NCBI GenBank assembly: GCA_029237695.1 | Contig: CM055274.1 | Coordinates: forward strand, 15,551,505 to 15,615,504 | Source: Conchocele bisecta | Taxonomy: Eukaryota > Mollusca > Bivalvia > Lucinida > Thyasiridae | Length of the DNA: 64,000 nt | Direction: 5' to 3' | Part shown: piece by piece, positions 11,705 through 23,200 of the stretch | Position numbering within the stretch: position 1 is the first letter of the stretch | Layout of the letters: every line of letters begins with the position of its first letter | Notes under the pieces: model-generated | What the model was told of the DNA's origin: nothing | Seen by the model: the letters and a program-made list of their open reading frames with translations, nothing else | Database searches by the model: none | Position numbers and translations under genes: made by a program

Positions 11705-11792
11705 TCTGACAAATGAAGTTTGGAGTGTGCTATTTGACAAAGAGCTACACTGGTCACAAATGCGATAAGACCCATTTCTCCAGTCACAGACA
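11705..11792. mobile_element. GTGACTGGAGAAATGG MITE, right-end fragment
   Basis: Contains AGAGCTACACTGGTCACAAA and CCCATTTCTCCAGTCACAG. Other copies of this very common family are listed separately. Confidence 0.65.
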
Positions 11793-12016
11793 CATTTCTG
11801 TTAATGGAAAAATAAAACAGGGAAAAAATTAACTTTTCAGCTGCCCAAGGGTGAAAGGATTAACATAAACCTCAAGCAAACACTATTTTTAAAAAATTCG
11901 CATTTGCAGGTATTCAATTTAAATGTCACAGAAGAAAGAAAAACATTTGTTCTTTCGAGTAAGTCCAGCATGCAGGCAGGCACCCCATTTCAAAGCATCG
12001 CAACTTTCACTACTTT

Positions 12017-12276
12017 TTCATATGAGACACGCCATGTGATTTTGTACCTAGACCATCTGCGATTTTTCAGTCATGAAATGGATTGACAGAAACTGTGATA
12101 TTTTCTATAAATGACGTCGATGTTGAGAAGATTTTATTAGCAAATGCGGAATATATGCTATGAAAATGTTGTCCTCTTTCGACGTCATTTACGGAAAATA
12201 TCTTAAATGTTGTAAATGATTTTCATGAGATATTGCACATGTTCTTATGTACAAAATCACATGGCGTGTCTCATAA
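12017..12276. mobile_element. GAGACACGCCATGTGATTTT palindromic MITE, copy 1
   Basis: Starts ATATGAGACACGCCATGTG and ends CACATGGCGTGTCTCATAAT, with ATGACGTCGATG and CGACGTCATTTACGG in the arms. Others are at 22185, 31370 (half) and 58170, with a diverged one at 21040. Confidence 0.75.
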
Positions 12277-12409
12277 TTATGACACAAGATAGACAAAGAC
12301 ATTTTATTATTTTTATAAGTTCCATGACACTTATTTGCATATTTAGCCACAAAACCAAACTTGTAGGTTATGTGAACATTGAAACAAAACAGGAAATGAA
12401 ATGCAAGCC

Positions 12410-12500
12410 AATATGTGGTTGTGACTGGAGAAATGGTGCTTGTGACCTTTGTGACCAAGGTAGATCCAGATCAGCCTGTACATCTGCACAGTCAAGATCT
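12410..12500. mobile_element. GTGACTGGAGAAATGG MITE fragment cut by another MITE
   Basis: The left half (GTGACTGGAGAAATGGTGC to CTGCACAGTCAAGATCT) stops exactly where the GGGGCCGTTTCAC MITE begins, so the latter inserted later. Confidence 0.65.
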
Positions 12501-12767
12501 GGGGGCCGTTTCACTAAACTTTGTAAGACTAAAATGTTTGTAAGTGCAAACTTATGATAGTCTGTAAATTCCACATTAATACTGTTTTCTTGTAAACAAT
12601 TATTGGTTTTACATTTATTGAGCATAGGCTGCATATGCAGCCTATGCTAAATAAATATATGCAGCCTATGCTAAATAAATGTAAATCCATCAATTGAAAT
12701 TCCCAGACGATCCTAAATTCGCACTTACGAACATTTTAGTCGTACGAAGTTTAGTGAAACGGCCCCC
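12501..12767. mobile_element. GGGGCCGTTTCACTAAAC palindromic MITE, copy 2
   Basis: Ends GGGGGCCGTTTCACTAAAC and GTTTAGTGAAACGGCCCCC. The centre GCATAGGCTGCATATGCAGC is a perfect hairpin with an extra local duplication of TATGCTAAATAAATGTAAAT. Confidence 0.85.
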
Positions 12768-12875
12768 TGCACTGATCGCCATTCAATCAGTGAAACACAT
12801 GACTTACTTCTAACAAACAGTATAGGTCCTGACAATGTTGCAGGCCTGTGCTAGAAGATCAGCAGCTAATTGTCA

Positions 12876-14316
12876 TTAAAGATACATGCCCACTCAGTAG
12901 GCACAAAATTTTCTTTATAGAAATTAAAAAAAGTGAATAATTGTGTAACTATTCCACCAGTTCTAAAGGTCACGAGTGTCCGCTGTACAGATATAATCAT
13001 TTAGTAATATTTATTTTACTGATAGTGATTCGTGATCGTATCAAGCTATTTTCATATGCAAATGAGGCAATTTTTAATTATTTATACTTATGAAGTGTGT
13101 TACATGAAAAAACAATATTTTCGACAGATTATAAAGTATGATCATTGCACATCAAACTAGAACTATCACAGGAGTGATCATAATACCCCCACAAAGAGTT
13201 GGACTTACAAATAGCTTAACATTAGAAGAGTTTTATAGGTTTATAGGCCTTAGAGTTGAGTGACATTGACCTTTTACCTGCGTACGTGGTCAATGAAAAT
13301 GTGATAATCTGAAAACATTTGAAAATTCATTCATCAGTTATAGAGGATCTTACACGAGTAATGGATTAATATCATTTAGATTAAAAACTCTGTGCCGAGT
13401 TTGTCAAGAACGCAATGAATCAATTTAATAAAAATAGAAAAAATGGCTAAGTTAAAAGGATGATATTTTTGTAAAAAAAAGATTTGTTCGGCATAAAAAG
13501 TGTGTATAGTTTCAGATCAATCCACTGAACGGTTTCAGAGGAGTTGTGTACACAAACTATGCAGTTTATCTGTCTGCCGCCTGCAATAGGTTTGACCTTT
13601 GACCTCATCCTAAGAAACATTTGTGCCAAGGTATTTGATAATCCATGCATCGGTGTAGAAGATATAGAGCGGAAGGGAATTTCAATAGGTTTAACCTTTG
13701 ACCTTCAACTGTGACCTTGACCTTGGACGTAGGTGCGTGGTTATTGATCGCGACACACCTTCTCATCATGAGAAACATTTGTGCTAAGCCATTTGATAAT
13801 CTATGCATCGGTGTAGAAGATATAGAGCGGAAGGGAATTTCAATAGGTTTGACCTTTGACCTTCAACTGTGACCTTGACCTTGGACATAGGTGCGTGGTT
13901 ATTGATCGTGACACACCTTCTCATCATGAGAAACATTTGTGCCAAGCCATTTGATAATCCATGCATGGGTGTAGAAGATATAGAGCGGAAGGGAATTTCC
14001 AACAGACCGACAGACCGACAGACCGACCGACCGACCGACAGACCAACCGACCGACAAGCTGACTCCTATATACCCCCTCAAACTTTGTTTGTGGGGGTAT
14101 AAAAATAAATACATAGAATAAATAGTAATGTCCATTAACATTGAAAGGAAACACCTGATATCAGTGTGGAAATTTAAGTCTGATATAAAATGTATGATAA
14201 TGCCAATCAATATGTGGGGTAATGGTGAATTCATTTTATTTTGTCAGAAAATGGCTTAGATGATGCCTCAGATATAAATAACATGTTGTGCCTACTTGTG
14301 GGCTATGTACCTTTAA
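12876..14316. mobile_element. AGGTACATGCCC/TTAA palindromic MITE split by a nested element
   Basis: TTAAAGATACATGCCCACTC on the left, GGGCTATGTACCTTTAA on the right. The arms match the intact 511-bp copy at 43931. About 0.9 kb (13183-14100) is inserted. Confidence 0.75.
13183..14100. mobile_element. Nested ATACCCCCACAAA element with nuclear-receptor-like half-site tandem
   Basis: Bounded by ATACCCCCACAAAGAG and CTTTGTTTGTGGGGGTAT. It holds 2-3 tandem units (about 180 bp, 13560-13990) with GTTTGACCTTTGACC and GTGACCTTGACCTTGGAC, then a GACCGACA microsatellite (13998-14050). Similar 3' ends are at 16.8, 41.1 and 54.4 kb. Confidence 0.7.
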
Positions 14317-14407
14317 CTCCCACACGCCACATTTCTCCAATCATAGCCAAATATGAGACTATGCATGCAAAAATGGCGTACCAAATGAAATTCATACATT
14401 TATAATA

Positions 14408-14626
14408 TATGGCTGTGTGTGACTGGAGAAATGGGATTTATGAGTTTTGAGACAAGTGTATATCCAGATCAGTCTGATCTGGATAAGCATTTCATCAAGG
14501 AAACGCCAGTCATGCTTCTAACCAGCACTATAGATCGTTATCAGGCTACAGGAGTGTGCTATGTGATCCGGACCTACACTGGTCACAAATGCCATAAGCC
14601 CCATTACTCCGGTCGCGGCCACATAT
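14408..14626. mobile_element. GTGACTGGAGAAATGG palindromic MITE
   Basis: Nearly complete: GTGACTGGAGAAATGGGAT at the left, CCATTACTCCGGTCGCGGCC at the right. The core has CAGATCAGTCTGATCTGGAT. Confidence 0.75.
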
Positions 14627-14737
14627 GACACGATGAAGCAGCATTATCCCCGAGCACGTTCTTCTAACTACATGTACTAGTACATCTATTTTCAATATAA
14701 AAGATGGCATGTTAACTACAAGCAATCAACATCAAAT

Positions 14738-14943
14738 TTAACCCTTAGAATGCAGGAACCAAAATTGTTGTATGCTGTTGTTTCATATTTCGTCTTCTTT
14801 CTCAATAAAAGCATGGTTTGACAGCACTTTATAATCATTTCCAATGGAAATGATTCTAAAGTGCTGTCAAACCATGTTTTTGATGAGGAAAATGGAAAAT
14901 AAACAGCAGATGACAAAATCCAATTCAGCATTGTAAGGGTTAA
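14738..14943. mobile_element. GCAGACGACAA/TTAA palindromic MITE
   Basis: TTAACCCTTAGAATGCAGG on the left, GCATTGTAAGGGTTAA on the right, centre AAATCATTTCCAATGG-type hairpin. TTAA on both ends. Confidence 0.8.
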
Positions 14944-15106
14944 CTAACCCGTGCAATACTGATATACGAGGGTATATCCAGATGTTTGTGGACAGATATT
15001 GTAAATTCAAAATTAGTTAACCAACTCAGGGAAGACTTTCACCAGTGATGAGATACACACATATTTAGCAGATTTGTCATATTTACAGCGATTTTCCGGA
15101 AATTAA

Positions 15107-15464
15107 TATAGGAATGAATGGCCTTTTTGTGGAATTTATCGGGGTATAAACTTGGAAAAGACGCGGGAATACTGGACGAAGGCCGGAAGGCCTCGTCCAG
15201 TATTCCCACGACTTTTCCAAGTTTATATCCCCGATAAATTCCACAAAAAGGCCATTCATTCCTTATAATTCCAGCATTTGAAATAAATTCATCAAGAAAA
15301 TGTGTTTATTTTCCTTTTTCTTAATGAATTATTTTAACTGTGCCTCACGGTTACGGAAAATAGTTCGGCGTGGGAGTTTACTGGGATATAAATTTTGGAT
15401 AGAGACTTGCTACGGGCCAATAAAATGTTAAGGAATTGTGTAAATATTTTTGTGCTGGAATTAT
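15107..15464 (+). mobile_element. GAATGAATGGCCTTTTT one-sided hairpin element, copy 1
   Basis: A 65-bp-arm hairpin (GAATGAATGGCCTTTTTGTG to GCCATTCATTCC) occupies one end. The other 200 bp (GAAATAAATTCATCAAGAAA to TTTTGTGCTGGAATTATT) is not palindromic. Other copies are at 23726, 36101, 38041, 47057 and 62765. Confidence 0.8.
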
Positions 15465-15536
15465 TGAGTTATGGTTTCCATAACAACATGGGGATATGCT
15501 TTGAAATTATATATTTTTTCTTTTTGCTACTATCGT

Positions 15537-15745
15537 TCAAAGAAACAAGAATTCCGCGGAATCAAATGTCTCGACTCGTTCCGCCTTGACCTTGACCAGG
15601 GGCCTTGACCTTGACCCCCGAGAATAGTCCATATTCATGTACATATCATAGTAAAGGTATGTATAAAGTTTGATGACTGTAGCTGATAAGGTGTTGAAGT
15701 AATGACCGTAACACAAAAACTTAACATTGAATGATGACGATGCCG

Positions 15746-15781
<36 letters not shown>

Positions 15782-15836
15782 ACGACACCGGAAAAGCAAA
15801 ACCATAGTCTCGCTTTCCGCTTTCGCGGGCGAGACA
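15537..15836 (+). repeat. Element with GACCTTGACC pairs and GAC microsatellite
   Basis: AAGAATTCCGCGGAATCAAA, then two CCTTGACCTTGACC blocks, a GAC array (15733-15785) and CGCTTTCCGCTTTCGCGG at the end. The start recurs at 40408. Confidence 0.6.
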
Positions 15837-15904
15837 AAAAATATTTATTTCTAAAATTGTGGTAAATCACAAAAATGTATCAATGACACGGATTCTACTG
15901 TCTG

Positions 15905-16100
15905 TTCCATTATTTGCCGCATTAATATTTGTTGTCTGCTGTTCATTTTTTTATTTTCCATTTTACTCAACAAACACATGGTTTTACAGCACTTTAGAAT
16001 CATTTCCATTTTCCAATGTCTAAACTTCTGCCAAACCATGTTTTTTACCAAGAGAAACAACAAAATTATGAAACAGCAGCAGATGATAATTTTCGGTTCC
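15905..16100. mobile_element. Diverged GCAGACGACAA MITE
   Basis: TTGTCTGCTGTTCATTTTT left, AACAGCAGCAGATGATAATT right. The central hairpin is partly lost. Confidence 0.55.
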
Positions 16101-16154
16101 TCCAAGCTATATCAATATGCCTGTGTAGGTTCATGACCACAAGCAGGCACACAA

Positions 16155-16173
16155 GCACACACACACACACACA
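16155..16173. repeat. CA microsatellite
   Basis: Nine to ten CA units. Confidence 0.8.
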
Positions 16174-16239
16174 TGCATTTTAGTATAAACATGTCAAGGT
16201 TTCCGAAACTATGCTACCATGGAAACAGGATGGATAACT

Positions 16240-16845
16240 AGAGATTTGTCAGAAAGCCAGAACTTTACACCACATCCATATTGCCAATGATCGCCAACCT
16301 AGAATTTTAAACTGGTAAAATATCACTGCATTCCGCAAAGGGAAAGAGAAGTTATAAGGAAATTTACATTTGTTAAGTTTTCGTTTTTTTCTAAGTTTCT
16401 AAGTCCGTGACCTTGACCCCTGGCATAAATGGGGGTCGTAGGTTTGTTGCAGAATGATGTATGAGTGTCAGAGAAGGGGCGGGTAAAATATGAAAGATTT
16501 CCGCAAAGGGAAAGAGAAGTTAAAAGGAAATTTACAATTGCTAAGTTTTCGTTTTTTTCTAAATTTCTAAGTCTGTGACCTTGACCCCTGGCATAAATGG
16601 GGGTCGTAGGTTTGTTGCATAATGATGTATGAGTGTCAGAGAAGGGGCGGGTAAAATATGAAAGATTTCCGCAAAGGGAAAGAGAAGCTAAAAGGAAATT
16701 TACAATTGTTAAGTTTTGTGACGGACGGAAACACGGAAACACGGAAACTCGGACGGACGGACGGACGGACGGACGGACAAGCTGACTCCAGTATACCCCC
16801 CCACAACTTCGTTGCGGGGGGGGGAGGGTGGGGGGGTATAATAAG
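16240..16845 (+). repeat. 165-bp satellite (TTCCGCAAAGGGAAAGAGAAG), copy block 1
   Basis: About three tandem units, each with GTGACCTTGACCCCTGGC and GAGTGTCAGAGAAGGGGCGG, then a GGAC microsatellite (16751-16780) and CCAGTATACCCCCCCACAAC. The 190-residue open frame here is a satellite translation. A longer block is at 53.5-54.4 kb. Confidence 0.8.
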
Positions 16846-17455
16846 GTCTCTGTTTGCTGTAACCAGACCGGCCTATTAAGTACCCCCTGACCCAAATTAT
16901 TTTATTACCATTTTTTATGGAAAAGATTCTTTTTTTGTGCATATTTTGGCCAAAAAAAACACCTAAAATACAATGTATTACCCATATTTTTAATAAATTA
17001 AAATTATTTGCCAACCGACCGACCAACCCATTTCTAAAAATGTTGGTCGGGTTACAGCAAACAAACAAGGTTGGCCTTACATAAAAGAAAATGTTGTGAT
17101 ACTTGTGTGGATACCGGTATATAAAATGCACACAAAAAAAACCTATTAATTTCATGCAAACACAAAATCTACTAAACATCCACATAAAAAGCAGCCATGA
17201 AGCGCCAGCCTACAGAAGCACTAGATATAGATAAACTCAAATCGATAGGAGCCACTACTGTATTGTCATTGGCAACAGGGGAGTTAAGTCAATCACACAG
17301 GCAACTGTTTAAACTACAATTCAAGAAAAAAAATAAAAATAGTTATTCCCAAAATGCAACACAAAAGAACATATAGATCCAATCAGATATTGAAACAAGA
17401 TGACCCCATGCAGAAATCTAAGATCTTTCATTTACACATGATTGAATGTTAAATA
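16846..17455. other. AT-rich stretch with one palindromic element
   Basis: TTTGCTGTAACCAGACCGG (near 16854) and GGTTACAGCAAACAAAC (near 17051) are inverted arms. The remaining 350 bases look unique and noncoding. Confidence 0.45.
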
Positions 17456-19051
17456 CAGTGAAATCGCAATGGCTCAAAAAGCAATGGCTCGTAATGTCGG
17501 GCTCGCTCGAAATAGTGTCGTGGTCCCGATAACTTTCCCTATGTGTTTAATGTATTTTACATGCGATGGCTCAAAATGCAACTCCTCGAAAAATGCGATC
17601 CCTCGAAACATTTTTCAAGTCCAGCGGACGTATTTCTTGCTATTTTGCTATACGATGACTCGAAAGTCGTGTCGAAGTTTGGGTTTGGCTAATTTTCATA
17701 CCTCTGCGTCCGACTTATTACGATCAAAGGCCGAGACGCGCTCTACCTGTCTATGAAATGTGATTTCTTTTCAAGTGCAGTTAAGTGGTGCAATTTGATC
17801 ATTAACGCTGTTGATTGAGATCAACGTTATACAACGATTTATTAAATATTCTGGGCTTCGGCCACTCGACGCATTTAATAAGAGTCTGTCGTAAGTCATT
17901 AGTCGTTTTTCGTGGTAACTCGCGGGTTATACTCGAGTAACCCGAGTATCACAGGAACAAGCAGAGTCGTTGCTCTGGTTCAAGTAGAGTTGGAACAATA
18001 GTAACCCACCACTCGTCATGGGTTCGATTACAGTTACTCGAGTTACAACGAAAAACACCCATTAATAGTACCACACTTCCTAGTAAGGCAGAGATTACTG
18101 GCCGTGACAAAAAGGATTTGCTCTACTAAATTTCTGTAGCCTATTTCATCAATATTGCAAAGTATACTTTAGTAGCAAAGTATACTTTGAGGGAGAAATT
18201 TTCAATTTTATGATAAATTTATTAATTTTTATTATACTGAATTTATTACATTATCACAGCCAATTTGGCTGTGATAATGTAATAAACTCAGTATAATAAT
18301 TCTGCATACTTTTAATCATGAAATATATGCATTTGTTAGTTTTATATGAAATAATGCAGTTCAGGAAAAATAAATGATTACTCCCTCAAAGTATACTTTG
18401 CTAGTAAAGTATACTTTGCAATGTTGATGAAATGGGCTACAGATCAGTGCAGCATTAAATCGGCCTGCACATTCAGTTCAGGACTTGAAATGTTCGTCCT
18501 CGACAGCTATTCATGGTGCATAATATAGTGAAATAGTAAACCCATATCAAGTTGCAGGAGTTTACAAGTTGATCAGCGTTTACACTGGTCACAAACTAAG
18601 TAAAGCACATTGTGTTGAGTGGCAACATTTACGATTCGGACTGATTACCAGTTTTTTATGGGCGCCATATATAACAACATCGTTTGAGCTGGGCCCATAC
18701 ACGTACCACTGTTTCGAGTAACGTAACAACCACCTGCGACATTAGTTATGTGCGCCACTATTTATAATAAATACTGGAGCTTTTCTCCTTTGATAATAAT
18801 TGAAATAAATACAGTTTTGTAAATACATTTAAATACAGTTTATTTAATTTCACATGCTAACTTTAATCTGCGAATAAATAATATTATCATCTAAATCATG
18901 GATACTCTATTATTCTTCGTTATTTCCTAAATTCGACGGGTATAGTAGTCAACAAATATACCAAAATCGCAAGATGCGATGGCTCGAAAGATGCGATCAC
19001 TCAAAAAAAATATGCAGGCCTGTGGCATTTCAAGCCATCGAAATTTCACTG
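17456..19051. mobile_element. Pogo-like (Tc1/mariner) nonautonomous element, 1.6 kb
   Basis: CAGTGAAATCGCAATGGCTC at the left and CCATCGAAATTTCACTG at the right, both next to TA. CAGTG terminal repeats with TA duplication fit pogo/Tigger elements. Arms repeat CGATGGCTCGAAA motifs. No transposase frame remains. A 305-bp MITE is nested at 18136. Confidence 0.6.
18136..18440. mobile_element. AAAGTATACTTT palindromic MITE, copy 2 (nested)
   Basis: GTAGCCTATTTCATCAATAT to ATTGATGAAATGGGCTAC-like ends, two AAAGTATACTTT per arm, perfect central TTATCACAGCCAATTTGGCT fold. Confidence 0.85.
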
Positions 19052-19338
19052 TATTTTTAATTAAAGACATGGATACATGGTTAGACAGAAACACATGGCT
19101 GCGTGTGAGTCAAATATATAGAAACTGAGCACAAGAAAGAACAGTTAATTTGCAGGACACACACTTCAATAGACAAAACAAACTGACAAAAGATTTGTTG
19201 AGAATGATTTTTGTTAGTTTCCAAGACTAGAAATATATATACATTAAAATAATGCCCTTTTCGATTTGTATAATAAAACCAAAAATACATGTCACTACTG
19301 CCTATGACACTGGTGCTTCAATCTGCGCCAGCATCAAA

Positions 19339-19545
19339 TGTTTCACGTCGAAATAGATGCCGGATTCCTGACGAATTCGCATTCCACTACATGCAGAAGA
19401 TACTGCATAAACACATTTTTGTCTAGTAAGCAGTGCAAGAAATTTGCGCCGGTTACTAGATGAAAAATGTGTTTATGCAATAACTCTTTAAGTAGAGCCG
19501 AGTGATATCTCATCAGGAAGCCGGTGCATTTTTCGACGTGAAACA
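19339..19545. mobile_element. GTTTCACGTCGAAA palindromic MITE, copy 1
   Basis: GTTTCACGTCGAAATAGATG and TTTTTCGACGTGAAAC ends, inner ATGCAGAAGATACTGCATAA. A diverged copy is at 57347-57520. Confidence 0.7.
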
Positions 19546-19578
19546 TTTTACACCGTCGCGGAGAGCAGTGTCAGTGTA

Positions 19579-19792
19579 TTAACTCTTACAATGCCGAATT
19601 CATTTTTGTCGTCTGCTGTTTGTTTTTTTATGTTCCATTTTTCTTATGAAACACATGTTCTGACAACGCTTTAGAATCATTTCCAATGAAACAGATTATC
19701 AAGTGCTGTCAAACCATACTTTTATTGAGAAAGAAGATAAAATATAAAACAACAGCAGACGACTATTTACGTTTCCTGCATTCTAAGGTTAA
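19579..19792. mobile_element. GCAGACGACAA/TTAA palindromic MITE
   Basis: TTAACTCTTACAATGCCG on the left, GCATTCTAAGGTTAA on the right; TTAA at both ends. Confidence 0.75.
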
Positions 19793-19875
19793 ACAAATGA
19801 AATCTCATGATGCGTAAGTAATGGATTTGGTTTAGTTTAATCGGCGGGTTCATTCAAACGTAATGTGGGCTTCAG

Positions 19876-20116
19876 GGGGGCGTTTCACTAAACTTTGTAT
19901 GACTAAAATGTTCGTAAGTGCAAAATTATGATATTCTGTAAATTTCACATTAACAGTCTTTTCTTGTAAACAAGTATTGGATTTACATTTATTGAGCATA
20001 GGCTGCATATGCAGCCTATGCTCAATAAATGTAAATCCATCAATTGAAATTTCCAGACGATCCTAAATTTGCACTTACAAATATTTTCGTCGTACAAAGT
20101 TTAGTAAAAGGGGCCC
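19876..20116. mobile_element. GGGGCCGTTTCACTAAAC palindromic MITE, copy 3
   Basis: GGGCGTTTCACTAAACTTTG to AAAGTTTAGTAAAAGGGGCC, central GCATAGGCTGCATATGCAGC. It ends 41 nt past the donor of the 20158 exon. Confidence 0.8.
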
Positions 20117-20157
20117 CAGGATTATAGCTGCCAACACCATAGCAATGACTCACTCAC

Positions 20158-20208
20158 CAGTCAATTTGGTGTTTTCAAATTCAATTTTCTCGACGGGATA
20201 TTGAAAAC
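20158..20208 (-). CDS. ARHGAP26-like: Probable 51-bp tail exon of the GRAF-like gene
   Basis: Acceptor TGTATATGTGCAG and donor GTGAGT bound 51 bp. Only one of three frames is open, and it is the one required by the preceding exon (phase 1). It reads [17 protein letters not shown]. At 17 codons with phase 1 on both sides it could be an optional cassette. It lies 40 nt from a GGGGCCGTTTCAC MITE. No domain is recognisable. Confidence 0.5.
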
Positions 20209-23200
20209 CTGCACATATACACAACTACGTACAATACACACAGATCACTACATGCAAATTATTGCAACTTGAACTAATTTTCAGAAATGATGGACCACCA
20301 TGACAGTAAGGGATACATGTGTATATCAAGTGTGCAAACATTGCAATGTCAGTCTACTGTCTGTTTCACGAAGCCTGTCCAAATTTTACGGCCACATAAA
20401 CAATGCAAAAACAATAAAAATAATTATAATATTAAATTTTGTATCAAAATTTAAGAATGAGCCTTCTTTTTATTTCATGAAATTTGGTCAAATATTGATT
20501 TCATTACGAAAAAATTTATTTGGAATTTGACTGATTTGCACTGTTCGCCATTCCATCAATGGAACAGACGTCAGCCTTCTAACAAGCGATATAGATCGTT
20601 AACAGGCAACAGGAGTGCTATCTGATCAAGACCTACACTGGTCACAAAGCCCATAAGCTCCATTTATCCAGTCACAGCCACAATTCAGTTTTAACAACAG
20701 TCTATACAGTCCTTAGCGGTAATTGTGTTAGCTAATCAGAAGCTGAGGTGTCCAAAAATCCAATAAGTCCTTTCCTGTCATAGCGGGACACAGTAGTGAC
20801 TGTGACTGGAGAAATGGGGCTTATTGGATTTGTGATAAGGGGAGCTCCTGATGTATTAGCACAATCTTGTAGCCCGATAACAATCTATATTGCTCGTTAG
20901 AAGTATGACGGGTGTTTCATTGATGGAATGGCAAGCAGTGTGGATCCTGATCAGACTGTGCGGATGCACAGGATGCACAGGCTGATCTGGATCTACACTG
21001 GTCGCAAAACCCATAAGCCGCATTTTTCCAGTCACAGTCACATTTCAGACAAACCATGTCATTTTGTGCCTAAGAAGATGTGTGATTTGTTTCGAAAAAT
21101 ATTTACAGAAACTGTGATATTTTCTGCAGATGATGTCCAATGTTGACTAAATTTTCTGCAATTGCTCTGAACATTTCGTCAACATTTGATGCCATTTAGG
21201 GAAAATCTTGTAAATCTTGAAAATATTTTTATCAAGATATTTTGCACATCTTCGTAGATACATAAGTGCACGGTCTCATTTAGTACACGAGCAACAGTGT
21301 TTTGAGGTACGGTACATATACACGTAACGATGTAGATTGCTTGGTAGAACCAGTATTGTGGGTATTAATGTGTATTGTTACACGACTGCCGTTGTTTGAC
21401 ACCACTCACAGTTGTGTTCAAACGTACAGAGGGTGTTGTTTGACCATGGCTGTAGACAATGCTCATTCTGGGGCCAAGCCAACACCTATGTAATGCATGT
21501 GTCTCATGACGTTACTAGAACGCGCCATGTCGCACAGAAATTTTGAAATTGACGCGGCTGCATCGCGCGTCGTGTACTGCGGCCCCGGAATACGATTGTG
21601 TAAATCAGCTATTTGAATGGAGCAGATTATCAGATTATCAAAGTACCGAAAGTACTGCATAAATTCTCAAATTGATATTTCCGACGGAAATGTAACAATA
21701 AAGTTCAACCATGTCCAGCCGTGGGCAAACGTTTGCCATGGCACTCGGGAACTGTTTGAACCCGCGGCCTACGGCTGTGAGGTTCAAACAGTTCCCCGAG
21801 TGCCATGGCAAACATTTACCTACGGCCTTGGGGTTCAAACAGTTCCCGAGTGCCACGGCAAAAGTTAACGGATTCAAATAGTTCCCGAGTGCCACGGTAA
21901 ACGTTTACCAGTTCCCGAGTGCCACGGCAAACGTTTACCCACGGCTGGACATGGTCGAACTGTATATTGGGAGGCCATACTGTATATACATGTACATATT
22001 AAGATATGCTACCTGCTCACATAGCATGTAACTTTTTACATAGCAGATTAATACAAGAATAAGCATATGGAAGGAATAATAAGTCGGCATAAACAGAGCA
22101 TATATAAACTAAATGCCATATAAATTAACAGATTTGGAATATTCCATAATCCAAGTGTTTAAATGATTTGTACCATGGGATTACATATGAGATGAGCCAA
22201 GTGATTTTGAACCTAAGAGGATGTGCGATTTTTCATGAAAACTACTATCTGTTCCACGTTTTGCTGCCGACAAACTTTTGGCCATTAAACACATGAAATC
22301 TAAAAAATATTTGATGAAATTCCATCAAATATTGATTTTATTGCGAAAAAACGATTTTCATATGGGACAGTAATGATAGAAACTGTGAACATTTTGTCGA
22401 CTTTAGACGTCATTTACGAACAATCATAAATAGTGTAAATATTGTTCATGAGATATCACACATCTACTAATATACACAGGGTTTGTCTCACGTGGATGTC
22501 ACTGGCGAAATGGGGCTTATGGCTTTTGCGACCAGTGTAGATCCAAATCAGCCTGTGCATCTGCATAGTCTGATCAGAATCTGCACTGTTCGCCATTCCA
22601 ACAATGAAACACACGCTACGCTTCAAACAAGGAATATGCATTGTTATCAGGCGACAGGAATGTTCTATTTGATCAGGAGCTACACTGGTCACAAATCCCA
22701 TAAGCCCCATTTCTCCAATCACAGCCACATATTAGTATAAGATCCACTGGAGACGGTACCTACCTAGTTCGGAGACATTGATGTTTGTATATATGGGAGC
22801 CATCCCGGGACTGCGACCCGGGGTCATAAACCCCTTCCTGACTGGCTCTTGCCGGGAGAGGGCGGGGCCTCCAGTCACATGGTTCGACGGGGCGGAGTCT
22901 ATGGAGTCTGTACTATTGCTGGTGCTCACCCCACCCGACTTCGTCTCAAACCCTGGAATGAGAATGTGATAATAATGATGGAAGAGTATACCTGAATTAA
23001 ACTGTTCATGTTTTATTTTCATATTTTACTCATCAAAAGCATGGTTTGACAACACTTTAGAATCATTTACATGTTTTCATTGAGAAAGACGAAATATAAA
23101 ACATTAGCAGAGGACAATTTCTGTTCCCAGCATTCTAAGGGTTAACCTTTTTAACCCTTAGCCTGCTGATCGCGAAAACTGTCGTCTGCTGTTGCTTTAT

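Noticed and set aside
11440..11793. 117-codon frame rich in NQSI repeats
   Set aside because: It is the translation of the TGAT tetranucleotide array.
16323..16895. 190-codon minus-strand frame with an internal protein repeat
   Set aside because: It follows the 165-bp satellite unit; the same frame recurs at 53965-54465 in the second satellite block. The unit length, a multiple of three, explains it.
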